Shown piece after piece: positions 1-11,000 of a stretch of DNA of 64,000 nt. A program made the position numbers and the translations under genes. This stretch comes from Cylindrotheca closterium (lineage: Eukaryota; Bacillariophyta; Bacillariophyceae; Bacillariales; Bacillariaceae). Every line of letters starts with the position of its first letter. The first letter of the stretch is position 1. The DNA lies in the NCBI GenBank assembly GCA_933822405.4, contig CAKOGP040001112.1:1053647-1117646 (forward strand), given 5' to 3'. The notes beneath the pieces were generated by a model. It saw only the letters and a list, made by a program, of their open reading frames with translations, made no database searches and had not been told where the DNA came from.

Positions 1-2308
1 AAGGTTGGGAGTTGGCTTTGCAGCCGGTCGATGCTTCCATGATCCTCCAATCCTTCACAACCGTAAAGAGCCAACGACTGCAATTTGGTAAAACTCTCAA
101 AATGATCCAAAGCAGATGAAGTTACTCTCGTATTGCTCAGATTCAGTGCTGTGAGATTTCTCAGTGCGGATAGAGCTGCGGCTCCTCGATCGGTGATGAA
201 TTCATTCTGAGACAGATTCAAAGATGTCAAATTCTCCAAACTGGCCAACATGGCACAGCCAAGATCACTAATCATCCCACCGCAAAGCTCGAGAGACTCC
301 AACGACTTGATCTTTGAAATCAGTGCACAGCCGCTATCCGTGATTCTTCCCGAAAATATATCTAGTGCCTTCAAGTTCTTTAAATGCCGAAGATGATACA
401 ATCCTTCGTCTCCAATGTCACGACTGTCCAGATTCAAAGATTCCAAAGAGGTAAGCTGTGCAAGGTGGTGGAGTCCAGAGTTGGAGACATTACAGTAAAA
501 CAGAGAAAGACGCTTGAGCTTAGTAAACTTGGCGAGGTGGCGCATACCAGAATCTGAAAGATCTGTGTCGGCCAAGTCCAACGATACCAGGTTTGGAGTC
601 ACATCGTTTTGGGCCAGGTGGGCAATAGTCCAATCGCTCACCAAACAGGAATCCAAGTTCAATTCTTCGAGGCAAGGCAAATTATCGAAGTGTAACATTT
701 GATTGTCTCGAACTCCAGCGTAGGAAAGGCATAATGACTTGACATTGCTGATTCTTCCCTGCCATGGGGCACGCCTAAGGTGAAGCTATTAGCTGGCGGG
801 TTTATGCTTCAATGTACAGAACAACACGAAAGCTGGTACTCACAGAATGCCGGGACAATAGGAGACGTCCAAGACAGAGAGCATCGACAAAGCTCCGATT
901 GATCGTCCAAGCACAGCACTGCTAATAGCTGTGCAACCGCTAAGATTCAATTCTTCTAGCTGCTCCAGTCTGTTGAGACACTCGACTCCCGAGTTGCCAA
1001 TGGCACATCGTGCTAGGCACAACATGCGAAGTGAAAATTGTCTTCCACCTTGGGATGTTAGGATATCAATTCCAAAACTAGTAAGGTTCCTGCACCAGCC
1101 AAGACTCAGCTCTTCTAGTTCTTCCAAGCCTGACAGATATGTTAATCCATCATCAGTGATTAAATCACACTGTGAGAGATCGAGCTTTTTTATCAAGACT
1201 AGGCCAGAAATTGCATCCAACGATCGGTCAGTCAAACATCGACACCCATCCAGGGATAGAGCCTCCAATGATTTGAGATGCGAAATATGCACGATTGCTT
1301 CGTCTGTCAAGCGGCGGCAGTTCGCCAGCGAGAGAGTGTGCAAGCGCTGTGAGGAGTGCAAAACAGACAACCCATCACCAACTATCGAATGACAGTTGTC
1401 AAATCTGGCAACTTCGAGGTTGCGTAGGTCATTAAGGTAACTTAACCCTGTATCTGTGAGTCCATGCGAGCCTCGAAGATCGAGTACTGTCAAGTTGCCA
1501 AAGGCAGAAGCAAGTGCTGGATCATCGAATGTAAACTCATCGTGATAGACAACCATGTCATCACATTCAATTGTATCCTCCTTTGCGGGTGTCCACGGTC
1601 TTGAATGTGCTGATTTAAATGACGACGATGTCGATGAAGGAGGCGATTCGTCCAAGAAATTCTGCCTTTCTTCGAAATTGCTAGTCGTGTTGTAAAAGAC
1701 ATCACTAGATCCATCATCAATTTCCATACCATCGTCCACGTCGGACAAAGCGATTCCAGAATCATCGGATGAGCCAGTATCAGTAGCATATGTATTGAAA
1801 GACTTGAGCCAAGAATCGCTGACACCTCTACATCCAGACAGATTCAGAGCAGAAATCTCGCAATTCCGGAGCACCTTCATGGTTGTTTCGTTCAGAGCAT
1901 TATGCTCCGTAAGCGATTCGACAATTTCATCCACTACGTCCTGAGGCAATCCTAGAGGGAGTTCCCCATCCAAATAGGCCAGGGATCGACAAAGAGTCTC
2001 CGTGGCAAGTTGTGCTAGAGTTTTGGGGGAATGAGTACCGCTGTCTTCGATGATGAAATTCTCCGATGGTGGGTATTGATTCGATATGGAATCGTCCGGC
2101 AGTGCTGCAGGAATGGAATGGCGGGAAATGGAATGAGGGCTTCTCATTCTTTCTCTACACGTTTCTTGATGTGTCTGAAGATTCAGTTAGTGTTAGCATC
2201 TTTGCAGACACGAATCATGTTGGTTGCAAGAAAACTTACATCATCAATGATCTGTTGTCGTCTAGTTGACATGCGGCTCTTCGAACACGAACTTCCCATT
2301 CTATCCAT
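1..2308 (-). CDS. Leucine-rich-repeat protein (AMN1/F-box-LRR type), 3' end outside window
   Basis: The model has exons 2308-2241, 2174-844 and 774 to beyond position 1, with introns 2240-2175 (66 bp) and 843-775 (69 bp), both GTRAGT...AG and frame-consistent. After a Ser/Asp-rich N-terminal region, the protein is a long array of roughly 24-residue leucine-rich repeats with the L-x-x-L-x-L-x-x-C pattern and Leu-Thr-Asp steps. This is the cysteine-containing type found in AMN1 and the substrate arm of F-box proteins. I see no F-box, kinase or membrane segment in the visible part. Such arrays bind protein partners; the partner cannot be told from sequence. The repeat continues without a stop to the window edge, so the gene is incomplete. 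The first ATG is at 2308; a second in-frame ATG at 2299 would give an N-terminus starting M-G-S-S-C-S-K, a myristoylation-like motif. Confidence 0.8.
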
Positions 2309-3064
2309 AACACAAGTTGAAACTGATACAGTATTCTTTCTACTTTGTTAGAGATATGTGGAAGGTCGGCGTCTCGTTTATCCGTTGACCCTCTGCGAAT
2401 ATTGTATGAATTGATGACACGCCTTCAAAGATACTTGTTCTGTCAGAAACATTGAAAGAGGGGTCGAAAAGTCAGCACAAAATTGTACCTGATGGTACTC
2501 GTAGCAAAAGGAAGAAGAGGAAAGCGGTGTCCCCCCTTTATTCTGTCCCAAATTTTACAGTACCATGTTACGTGAAAGCTTTTTAGTTCGAATTCGTATC
2601 CTACCCCCAAACGTTCGGCTTCCCTTCTTCCTTTGTCGTTCCAACAACCAACACGTGCTTGTCGCGATATACCTACACAGTATTCCCAGATCTTTATTGT
2701 ATATTTTACAAAATGCAATTCCAGTTAGAGATGACAAGGTCTGATATCCACTATGGTAGTAATCATACACCAATCGATTGTCAGTGTTGCTGACACTCCG
2801 CTAGCATAGACTGATTGCAGCTTCTAGGTATATTTTGCCGTCGAATGAAATAGTCAAATTTCACTTGATATACTAACCGATGGCAAATCGAATGATCGAT
2901 TGAACCAATATGACTCTTTTTGCCGAAGAGTGTGATATTGATCGCATCCAATCGATTGCCATTGAATTTTCATTATCTTACCAATCATTGTTTCTATTTC
3001 GCTGGAAAATCTAAAAAGACAATAACACGAGCCGTTGAAAGCTCCCATAATTTTGATCTTGGTC
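2309..3064. other. Intergenic: LRR gene 5' flank and SmD3 3' flank
   Basis: About 750 bp between the start of the LRR gene and the stop of SmD3, both on the minus strand. The small open frames here are under 92 codons, AT-rich and show no recognisable family or splice partner. I saw no RNA gene. Confidence 0.5.
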
Positions 3065-3706
3065 TCATCTTGGACCGTATTGACCTGGTGGTGGACCGCG
3101 CCCCATTGGTGGACCGCGCCCCATTGGTGGAGGTGGACCTCCTCCACGACCACCGCCTCCTCCTCTACCACCGAATCCACCTCTGCCGCGCCCTCCAAAT
3201 CGACCACCAAAACCTCCCCGTCGCCTCTCGTTCGCCTTTCTGAGGATAGCAGCTGCTTGACCAACTGCTTGGCCAACCCCTTCTGGCGGCGCTCCACCAT
3301 GTTTTCTCCAATGTTTAATCCTGCATTGCAAATATAAAACGTTAGATGAATTGAGATCAATATAGTGTGCACTTAATCACTGATTTCTGCTGGATACAGT
3401 ATTGGCTGCGTTTCTATTCTTCTTGACCACTTACCGGTTGAACATAGGAGCATGTTTCAACATGTCAGGTAGTACAATGAATACAATTTCAGGTCCCCGG
3501 ACATACACTTGATTTATTTTTCGCTTCACACCATTTGGGTCCCGGATCACTGCATTCTTGATATACAGATTCATTTGATCTTCAGCTTCGAAGAGCATTC
3601 CTCGGATCAGCTCTCCCTTTTTGGTCTCGACTTCGATGACTGCACCCTCGGCATCGTGCAAGACAACAATTGGAATTCCTACTCGATTGTTTCCAACGAC
3701 AGACAT
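3065..3706 (-). CDS. SNRPD3: Small nuclear ribonucleoprotein SmD3
   Basis: Core Sm protein of the spliceosomal U1, U2, U4 and U5 snRNPs; it forms part of the seven-member ring around the Sm site of snRNA. Exons are 3706-3435 and 3320-3065 with a 114-bp intron (donor GTAAGT, acceptor GCAG), giving 175 residues. The Sm fold covers about residues 6-80: Sm1 includes G-I-P-I-V-V-L-H and Sm2 includes I-R-D-P-N-G and Y-V-R-G. The join restores the SmD3-typical F-N-R-I-K-H-W. The tail from about residue 125 is rich in Gly, Arg and Pro (R-G-G, G-R-G-R-G), the kind of sequence PRMT5 dimethylates in Sm proteins. A tandem 18-bp DNA duplication encodes a repeated Pro-Met-Gly-Arg-Gly-Pro unit near the end. 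Identification is firm. Confidence 0.95.
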
Positions 3707-4004
3707 TTCGACAGTAGATCGCGAAGGAGTTTACAGTCGTTCGGTATGGATACTCTGTCAATCAATCACGCTTTTGGTTGTTCCTCAGGAGGTCTTGGTC
3801 AAGGCTTTGTATTCCAATCACCATCGTCATTCGGCTTGGATGGGGGTTCAGCCAATGTCTGCCCGTGGTGCCGGCTACCGCTGATAGACTGACAGACTGA
3901 ATCCATTTTTTCCCAGTACATTTTCAGGTCGATGGCATCACTACACTAAACGACGTAAAATCTATAGAATGTGTACGAGTAGCAGATTATAGTACCTTGC
4001 AAAA

Positions 4005-5150
4005 TTAGACCTCAACGTTTGTGCACTCAGCTTTCTTGGAAAAGCGCTTCAAGATTCCAGAAGTAACCTTTCCAGGTCCAAGTTCGCATGCCTTTTCAAA
4101 GTCCTTTCCAAGAATCAAGTCCATGGTATTCTCCCACAAGACAGGGGAAGTGACTTGGGTGGCCAACAATTTCTTGATGGTATCAGGGTCGGAGTGTGGC
4201 TTGGCATCAACGTTGCTGATGACAGGAATAGAAGGCTTCTTGATCTCAACGTCGGCAAGAACTTCTTCCAAAGCCGCCACAGCAGGTGCCATGAAATCTA
4301 TGGGGAAACATCACAAAAACAAAAGGTGAGAAAAAAGGATTCTCCATTTGGGTAAGCATAAAGTAGGGAGAGCGATAAAGTACTTACCAGTGTGGAAAGC
4401 ACCGGCAACAGCAAGCTTGACAGTCATTCGTGCCTTGAAGTCAGGCTTGGCAATTTCAGCAACGACATCGCAGGCCTTGGAGGCACCGCTGACAGCGTAG
4501 TTTCCCTTGCACAAGTAGTTGGCGATTTGGATCTTTTCTCCACTCTTTTCGCTCGCAGCTTTGCAAACTTCTTTCACTGTGTCACTATCTAGACCGATGA
4601 TGGAAACCATTCCAGTGTCGACAGCGTCGGAAGCGGCTTGCATAGCTTCACCACGCGCCTTGGTGATCTTGACACCGTCGGCAAACGAGATGGCTCCAGA
4701 GAAGCAAAGGGCCGAGTATTCTCCCAAACTCAAACCCATGGCGCAAGTGGCTTCATCGAGTGCTTCTTGTCCCTTCTCAGACTTTAGTTTCTCGACAGCA
4801 GCCATGGAAGCCACAAAGATAGCAGGTTGGGAAATGACGGTAGAGTCAAGCTTCTCCTTGGGACCCTCAGTGCAGACCTCCAAGAGATCGTATCCAAGAA
4901 TTTCGGAAGCTTCGTCAAAAAGAGCCTTGGCTTCTGGAACATCCTTGCAAACTTCACTGCACATTCCCACGAATTGGGCGCCTTGGCCAGGGAACATGAA
5001 CGCGACTTTGGATGAGAAGTCATCAAAGTCGCTGTCGCTGGCGGCTAGGGACATGGCATTGCGGCTGAAACGTCTGGTAGCTGGAGCAAAGGCACTCGAG
5101 AAGCGAGATACCGAAAGCAACATGATGGAAGAGAGCAGAAGGCGGGCCAT
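4005..5150 (-). CDS. fabD: Malonyl-CoA:ACP transacylase, plastid-targeted
   Basis: Transfers malonyl from malonyl-CoA to acyl carrier protein, supplying elongation units for type II fatty acid synthesis in the plastid stroma. Exons are 5150-4388 and 4297-4005; the 90-bp intron (GTAAGT...ATAG) falls inside the conserved G-A-F-H-T-D-F-M, placing the catalytic histidine just before the junction. Total 351 residues. The N-terminus is a hydrophobic signal peptide followed by S-S-A-F-A-P, a textbook ASAFAP cleavage motif, then a basic Ser/Arg-rich transit peptide. F-P-G-Q-G-A-Q begins the enzyme and G-L-S-L-G-E-Y carries the nucleophilic serine (GLSLG instead of the usual GHSLG). The C-terminus is complete. 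It lies head to head with the gene at 5564, about 410 bp away. Confidence 0.95.
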
Positions 5151-5563
5151 TTTCGTAGATCTACTGTAAAAGTGTCTGTCACGAGATCATGATGTTGGCT
5201 TTTTGCATTGTCGATTCCATCGACTGACGTCAGATGTCACAAAATCATGTCGGCGGACATATATCCGGGTCTTAGAGCTGCCGGTCACAGCTTTTCCGGG
5301 CAGGCGAAGGCATCGCATCTCCTTCATCGGTGTGGCACAAACGAAGGAAACTGCATACAGTACTGTAGCGAACCCAGACCAAATACAACTATCAGAGGCC
5401 ACAGTAAACAGACCTTTGCACTCCATTGGAAAATACTCTAGTAGACTTACGATTGATTCATTCATCGTTGGTGAATTTGAGGATCTGAAAACTGTCTGCG
5501 GTTTTCATAAATCTAGATTTGGTCACGTGAATAGTCAAGCGGATATAAGATTTGTTTTTCATC
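5151..5563. promoter_or_regulatory. Divergent intergenic region between fabD and the 5564 gene
   Basis: 413 bp between two start codons on opposite strands, so it probably holds both promoters. A TATA-like TATAAG lies near 5543, about 20 bp before the rightward ATG, which is closer than usual. Overlapping open frames here look non-coding. Confidence 0.4.
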
Positions 5564-7553
5564 ATGGATCAATATTACATGAACACCACGTTGAAGGAAG
5601 ATGAGAGGTGCGGTGATTATGCTATGACTTCCAATCAGAATTCGCATTTGGTGGACTAACAATCATCTTCTTCTCTTTTTGCGCAGCATGATTCCACTCC
5701 AACCCGAACGTGATCACCGAACTAGAAGAGACAACTTTTCGTCTTCTTCGAATTTGGATGCCGGTGCCATGGCGTCAAACAGCTTATCTGAATTGCTTGG
5801 AATCTCTGAGGAGTTGGAAGAAGAAATGATCCAGTTTGTCAAAAGCCAGCGGATTCGAGAATGGGCCCGACAATTTCGCCGCTCAGATCCTAGATATCAA
5901 ATCTTAAACTTTTTCAATGATGTAGCGCAAGAAGGAGCCAAAAATATGGATCAAATGGGTGCAAATACGCACCTGGTTAGTCCATTACTGCGAGCCTTTT
6001 ACAAGTCTTCGGTGTTCACAGTTTGGAGGCCTACTAGTTATGATGCGATACGAAGGATGATGCTTGGGGAAGGTGTAGGGAAAGGATTGGACATTAAGGG
6101 AAAGTCAGCGAAGAAGGGCCGTTTATCTGGATTTGTACCATTTCTTCAAATTCATCAAGAAGAACACAAGAAACAAATTCGTACCCTACCAAAAGACGGA
6201 AAGATTCGCGTTTTCTATAACTCAAAGCCAAATCGTGAAAAAGTTGTAGCTTTCCTTCAAGGCGTACGAGTCGAAATGGTGGATACTGTAAAGAAGGCCA
6301 AGGAAATTGTCGAAGACGACTCGATTGAGGACGACGAAACAAATGAATGGGCATTGAGCAAGCTGATATGGGATATGACCGATAGTACGATCAATCTTAT
6401 AGATGATTACGCACCAAAGGTCTTTGGAATTGAAGTCGCAGAGCGTCTCTTTTGGGAAGGTCTCGTCGTTCGACAAGACATTCGTCGAGAAACCGGAAGT
6501 GTGGATGACACTGGGCGGCCATCAGAACCAAACTTTCAAAATATGAACTTTGGTGCATTGCGACCTCACGGAGATGCAGACAAGCCTACACCGCAAGCCG
6601 TTATCCTTCTATACAATGATCCTCTTGACGATAACCAGGATCCATTGGATCCACGGGACTTTCTTATGGCCTACGAAGAACCCAGTCGCGTCATGCCGGT
6701 GGTGAGTGACTTTGACTGTTTTATTGTCGGAACAAGAGGGGTCAAATACGATGCTCCGTTGCCCAGTGATCAACTAGAGGTGTCCAAGTGGTGCATTTCA
6801 CAAATTGAATCCATTTTGGAGAGTGAAAAGACTAGTAGCTCCTGGACCAGTCGGTGGCTCGATGTCCTCAAGACCGCGGCTTCGAAAGGTTTCCATCCTA
6901 CCATTCCTCCCCTTGGTTTCAGTGACCCCAAAAGTCATTCCATTATGAAACATGCGATTCATAGATTACAAAAAGAAGGCGCAGTTCGACATGGTGCAGA
7001 GTGTTTCAATTACTACTTCCCGCAAGAGTTGGACGAGGAGTTCTTAGTCATCTCAGATCGTTTGGCGGGCCAATCACTGCCTTGGAAGTATGTGGACCAG
7101 ACTGGACTGCAAGAAATTTTGAAAGAAAAAATAGACCAGGGATACACATTCCCAATCAATCCCAAGTGGATTCTATGTGATCCTGGTTGGAAGGATGTTT
7201 TTGATCAATTGCGCGCAAGCAATGCCTCTTACGTTCAAGATTCAATCAAAGTCTGGTACCCTCCAGGATCTGGATTATTGGACAAGATAGAAGACATCAA
7301 CAAGCGCTTCCCGGATGGGTTCCAACGAAAGACTGGAGGCACCGACGATTCCAAAGAAGAAGAAACAGAGGGAACAGCGGCTATGGATCTTGCCGAATTG
7401 GAACTCAAATACTTCTTGACGCTGCAAAGAGCGAAGCGAAAACTTCGAGGCTTCCTCATTTGGAGACGACTCCTAGACGACCGACGGAAAAGGGTCAGAG
7501 ATCCAGAGAAACTACGAGAGAGCTTACGTGCCGCAGAAACAGCAAACAACTAA
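5564..7553 (+). CDS. Unrecognised 636-residue protein
   Basis: I do not recognise a family. A small first exon (5564-5607, from ATG) joins the main exon (5687-7553) across a 79-bp intron (AG|GTGCGG...GCGCAG); the frame is kept (44 + 1867 nt). Without this exon the long frame would have to begin inside the acceptor. The protein is soluble-looking, with no signal peptide or membrane segment. Its N-terminal third is basic and helical. A middle part contains a V-x-D-F-D-C-F-I-V-G-T-R-G-V-K-Y stretch that looks like a conserved core, followed by a region with D-P-K-S-H-S-I-M-K-H-A. The C-terminus is basic with R-R-L-L-D-D-R-R-K-R. Codon use matches neighbouring genes. It could be a lineage-specific stramenopile protein. 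Confidence 0.75.
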
Positions 7554-8080
7554 ATTATTTTGCATGACGCCCCGTTGCGTGCACATTTTTTTAATTCAAC
7601 GCTGTGCAGCAGAATTTTGTGGTCTGATAATTGGTTTCTCTGAAACCAAACAACCAGGAGGCAGAGGAGTGCTTTTCCCAAGTGGGATAAGGAACTGCTA
7701 TTGCTCCCGGATCTTGAAAACTTGAACAAGGTGAAAAAACTTTTTGAATATGCCCGTACACGTACGTGTACTGTACAGTGTAGTTATCATAGTTATCACT
7801 CTTTTCTTTGAAACTTTGTCCAATTCAAGTTTTTGGATGGAACGAATGGATAGATACTGTAGGTACCATGGAAAACTCCGCTTACAATCTATTAATTGAC
7901 CTACTTCGAACTTTTGCGCCATAATTTGCAGATCACAATAAAATGAAATTGATTCATTATTTGATTCATTCGACACAAGCAAGTTTCGATTTCGAAACCA
8001 CTACCGGTACGGTGGCAAATAATCCATTGCAGCGACGGTCTGTTGACCTAGCTGCAGAAGCTGTGCCTTATTCATTCACA
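7554..8080. other. Intergenic region with a 16-bp perfect palindrome
   Basis: Between the 636-residue gene and the SHPRH-like gene. It holds GTACACGTACGTGTAC at 7756-7771, a perfect palindrome followed by CTGTACAG (7771-7778, also palindromic). An in-frame upstream ATG at 7943 could lengthen the next gene by 46 residues. Confidence 0.5.
7756..7771. repeat. 16-bp perfect palindrome
   Basis: GTACACGTACGTGTAC reads the same on both strands. Upstream of the SHPRH-like gene. ACGT cores are typical of bZIP sites, but no evidence of binding is available. Confidence 0.7.
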
Positions 8081-11000
8081 ATGGCGCCAAAGAAACGGCC
8101 GCTTGAATCGTTGATTGATTCCTCGGATTGTGATGACAATGTCATGCCTCCGAACCTTTCCATTGCTGCTGATGCCAAAGAGTCCGCTTTCGGCAAAGCG
8201 GGATCTATGATCTGGAAGTCTCCAGCCGCTGCCAAATTCGCAGCTGGATTGTATGTACGAACATGTCGACGCTTAGGAATCATCAATCGAACGCTTGTTG
8301 CTAGTGCAGACTTTGACATGTCCAAGCTTCAATGCAGTCTCTCCACCAAGTCATCTTCGAAACTACCGTCAGAACAACCGTCAGTGAACAAGAAAAGGAA
8401 GAAAGAAGTTCGCCGTAAAATACCGATCCCAAGCTTGAAGCAAGCAAAATCTCAAATTCTTCAGTCAGAAACTGTTGAAAGTGAGACAGAGCTCGAACAG
8501 AAGGCACACAGATTCCACCAGGTATGGCATAACATTCGCAAAAATGGAGCTTTTTCGCCCGGGTGGGACAACAAAACTGGAGAGTTGACACGCGTTTATC
8601 CTTCCATTTCTTGCCACCAATTGCTTCGATTTATGAAACAAAACCAGCCCGTGCTGTGTGATGATACACCCTCGAGCAATGATACTATTCAGGTACTCGA
8701 AGCTCTTGTGGCTCTAATGGTCCCGGTCCCAACATTGTACAACCAGCCACTACTGGTCGCAAAAGTGACCCTGACTCCCATCCGAGGTAGCCAAAGTCAC
8801 GAGTTATCAATCGGTGTATATGCAAACAGACTGCTCTTTGAATGCATGACACAGGAACTACAAGTCGTCATGACGGCCCTTGATGATTCCAGCTTTCAAG
8901 TTGACCAGCATATCCAAGAGCCACCAAGCACAACGCTTCAAACAAATGAATTCCAAAGCGCGGAGTTTCCGGCCCTTGTTTTTGACAGTGAAGAGGACGA
9001 TGAAGAGTATGATGATGCCGATGAAGTAGCCGAAGGATCGAAAAAACAAGATGGGAAGACTCTTAGCGCCTTTTCCATTCCAGGCTTTCTCAAAATGATC
9101 GAAAACACGGGGACCTTCGACAGTGATCTATGGGAGAACATCCTAGAGCCACGACTTGTAGAGACTCAAGGAGATAGTAGCGGGCTGCAAACGGAACTCT
9201 TGTTGCATCAGAAGCATGGCGTTTGTTGGATGTATCACATGGAGCGCCTGGGAAACTTGAATCGGCTAATATGGGAGAAAAGAAAGTTCCACGAAGGAGA
9301 TACATACTACTATAGTCCTGCTCTTGGACAGGTGAGACTTTCTCTCTCGAACGATGCGGTTTCGACATTCGACACTGGTTGGGGAGGTGGAGGTATGTGT
9401 GCTCGCGATGGACGTTCCAATTCCCTTGTTGCATTCTAACAAAACTGTCCACCCCGCGCAGGAGTCCTTTCTGATGAAATGGGTCTGGGTAAAACTGTTG
9501 AGATATTAGCCCTTGTTGTGGCGACATTGGAAGATGTGAAGCAAAAGGCTCGCGAAGAGGTCAAGAGATGCGCAACCGAAGAAGATAGAAAATCGATTCA
9601 TCATGCAACACTGATTGTAGTTCCACCGGCACTCTTGGCTCAATGGGCAGCTGAAATTAGGAAGATTGCTCCATGCCTGGTAGTAGATTCTGTGCTTTAT
9701 GGTGGCGACACGATGCAACGCGTACAACAGCCTTCTTCAGCCGAATCACAAGCCAAGGCTGACATTGTGTTGACTACATACCACGCCTTGGAAGACAATG
9801 TCGCTGGTACAAAGAAAAAGAGATCGCGCAAAAGACAAAGCTCTGACAATGAGCTGATGTGCCTTGTCGAGCAAACATGGGGCAGAATTGTGCTGGATGA
9901 GATGCAAGAGATTAGATCTTCGACATCTCGCATTTCAAAGGTCGTAAATACGCTAAAAAGCAAATGCAGATGGATGCTTTCGGGGACACCTCTTGTAGAT
10001 GATATTTCTGATCTGAGGGGCGAATTGAGCTTCCTAGGCTTGGAGCCATTTGCTTTTTCGAATGATGATGGATTCTTTGATTTCGCGGTAGCCAATCATT
10101 GGCATCAAAGAAGCCAATATGGATTATCAGTTCTGCAAAAGCTGGCTGCGCTGATTATTCTTCGTCGTTCCAAAGGTATGGTCGTGCGGCACACTGGACT
10201 ACCCTTGTTGGGTCTGCCGCCAATGACAGTGACTTACGAGCCTGTGCCACAAGATAGCTCAGAGCGTGCATTATATTGCTTCCTCGAGTTTGTAACGCAC
10301 AGCCTTATGCGAAATGATGCTACAATCCAGCGCGATACCGACAACTCAACACTTCAGGCGGAGGTGCAACAGAAAAAGAAAAAAAAGAACTTTCTTCGCT
10401 TCTTATTCGAGACTTGTTTGTCTCCAACCATGTTGAACGGGGGTCTTGGTTGTCCTTCTCAGCTCGATACACTGAATCGTTGGATGAAGGAGTACAACAA
10501 ACTATTGCACGAGAACAAGGCACCGCAACCGTCGAGAAATGACCCTACTTTGGGCAGAGGCTCGCATCGAAGTCCCTCCCGCGTGATATTGTCCTGTAAT
10601 GAAGCCATTACTTTTTTGTCCCAAGTTGAAGACTTGGCACGAACTGATGCTGAGTTTGTGACAGACGCAAGAGTTGGAGGCGATGGTGGAGTAAGCAATC
10701 GACAACGTGCTTTTGATACTTTAGAAGTGCGGTACGAAAGGGAATCTGCAGAGCTAAAAAGTACGAAAAAGCAGTGTGAGAAGGCCATAAGAACAAGAGC
10801 GAAAGCGTACTGGCACTTGGCTCTGGAAGAAATAACAACAGGCAAGTTGCTGAGCAATGATGACTACTGCAACTTGCCCGTCAGCTCAAAAATTCGCAAT
10901 CTTTGGAATTGGAGATCTTGTGCATTGGCGCTCACCAGCTCCACCAGATCATCCAAAAAATCACTCACAAACAAGCATCCAACATCTCGCTCCGCTGTAG

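Noticed and set aside
2854..3372. 172-residue frame over the SmD3 second exon
   Set aside because: It is the wrong frame over the real SmD3 exon; the SmD3 frame has clear family identity.
7943..8080. In-frame ATG 46 codons before the SHPRH-like start
   Set aside because: The extension has no conserved content and M-A-P-K-K-R at 8081 looks like a normal start, though the longer form is not excluded.
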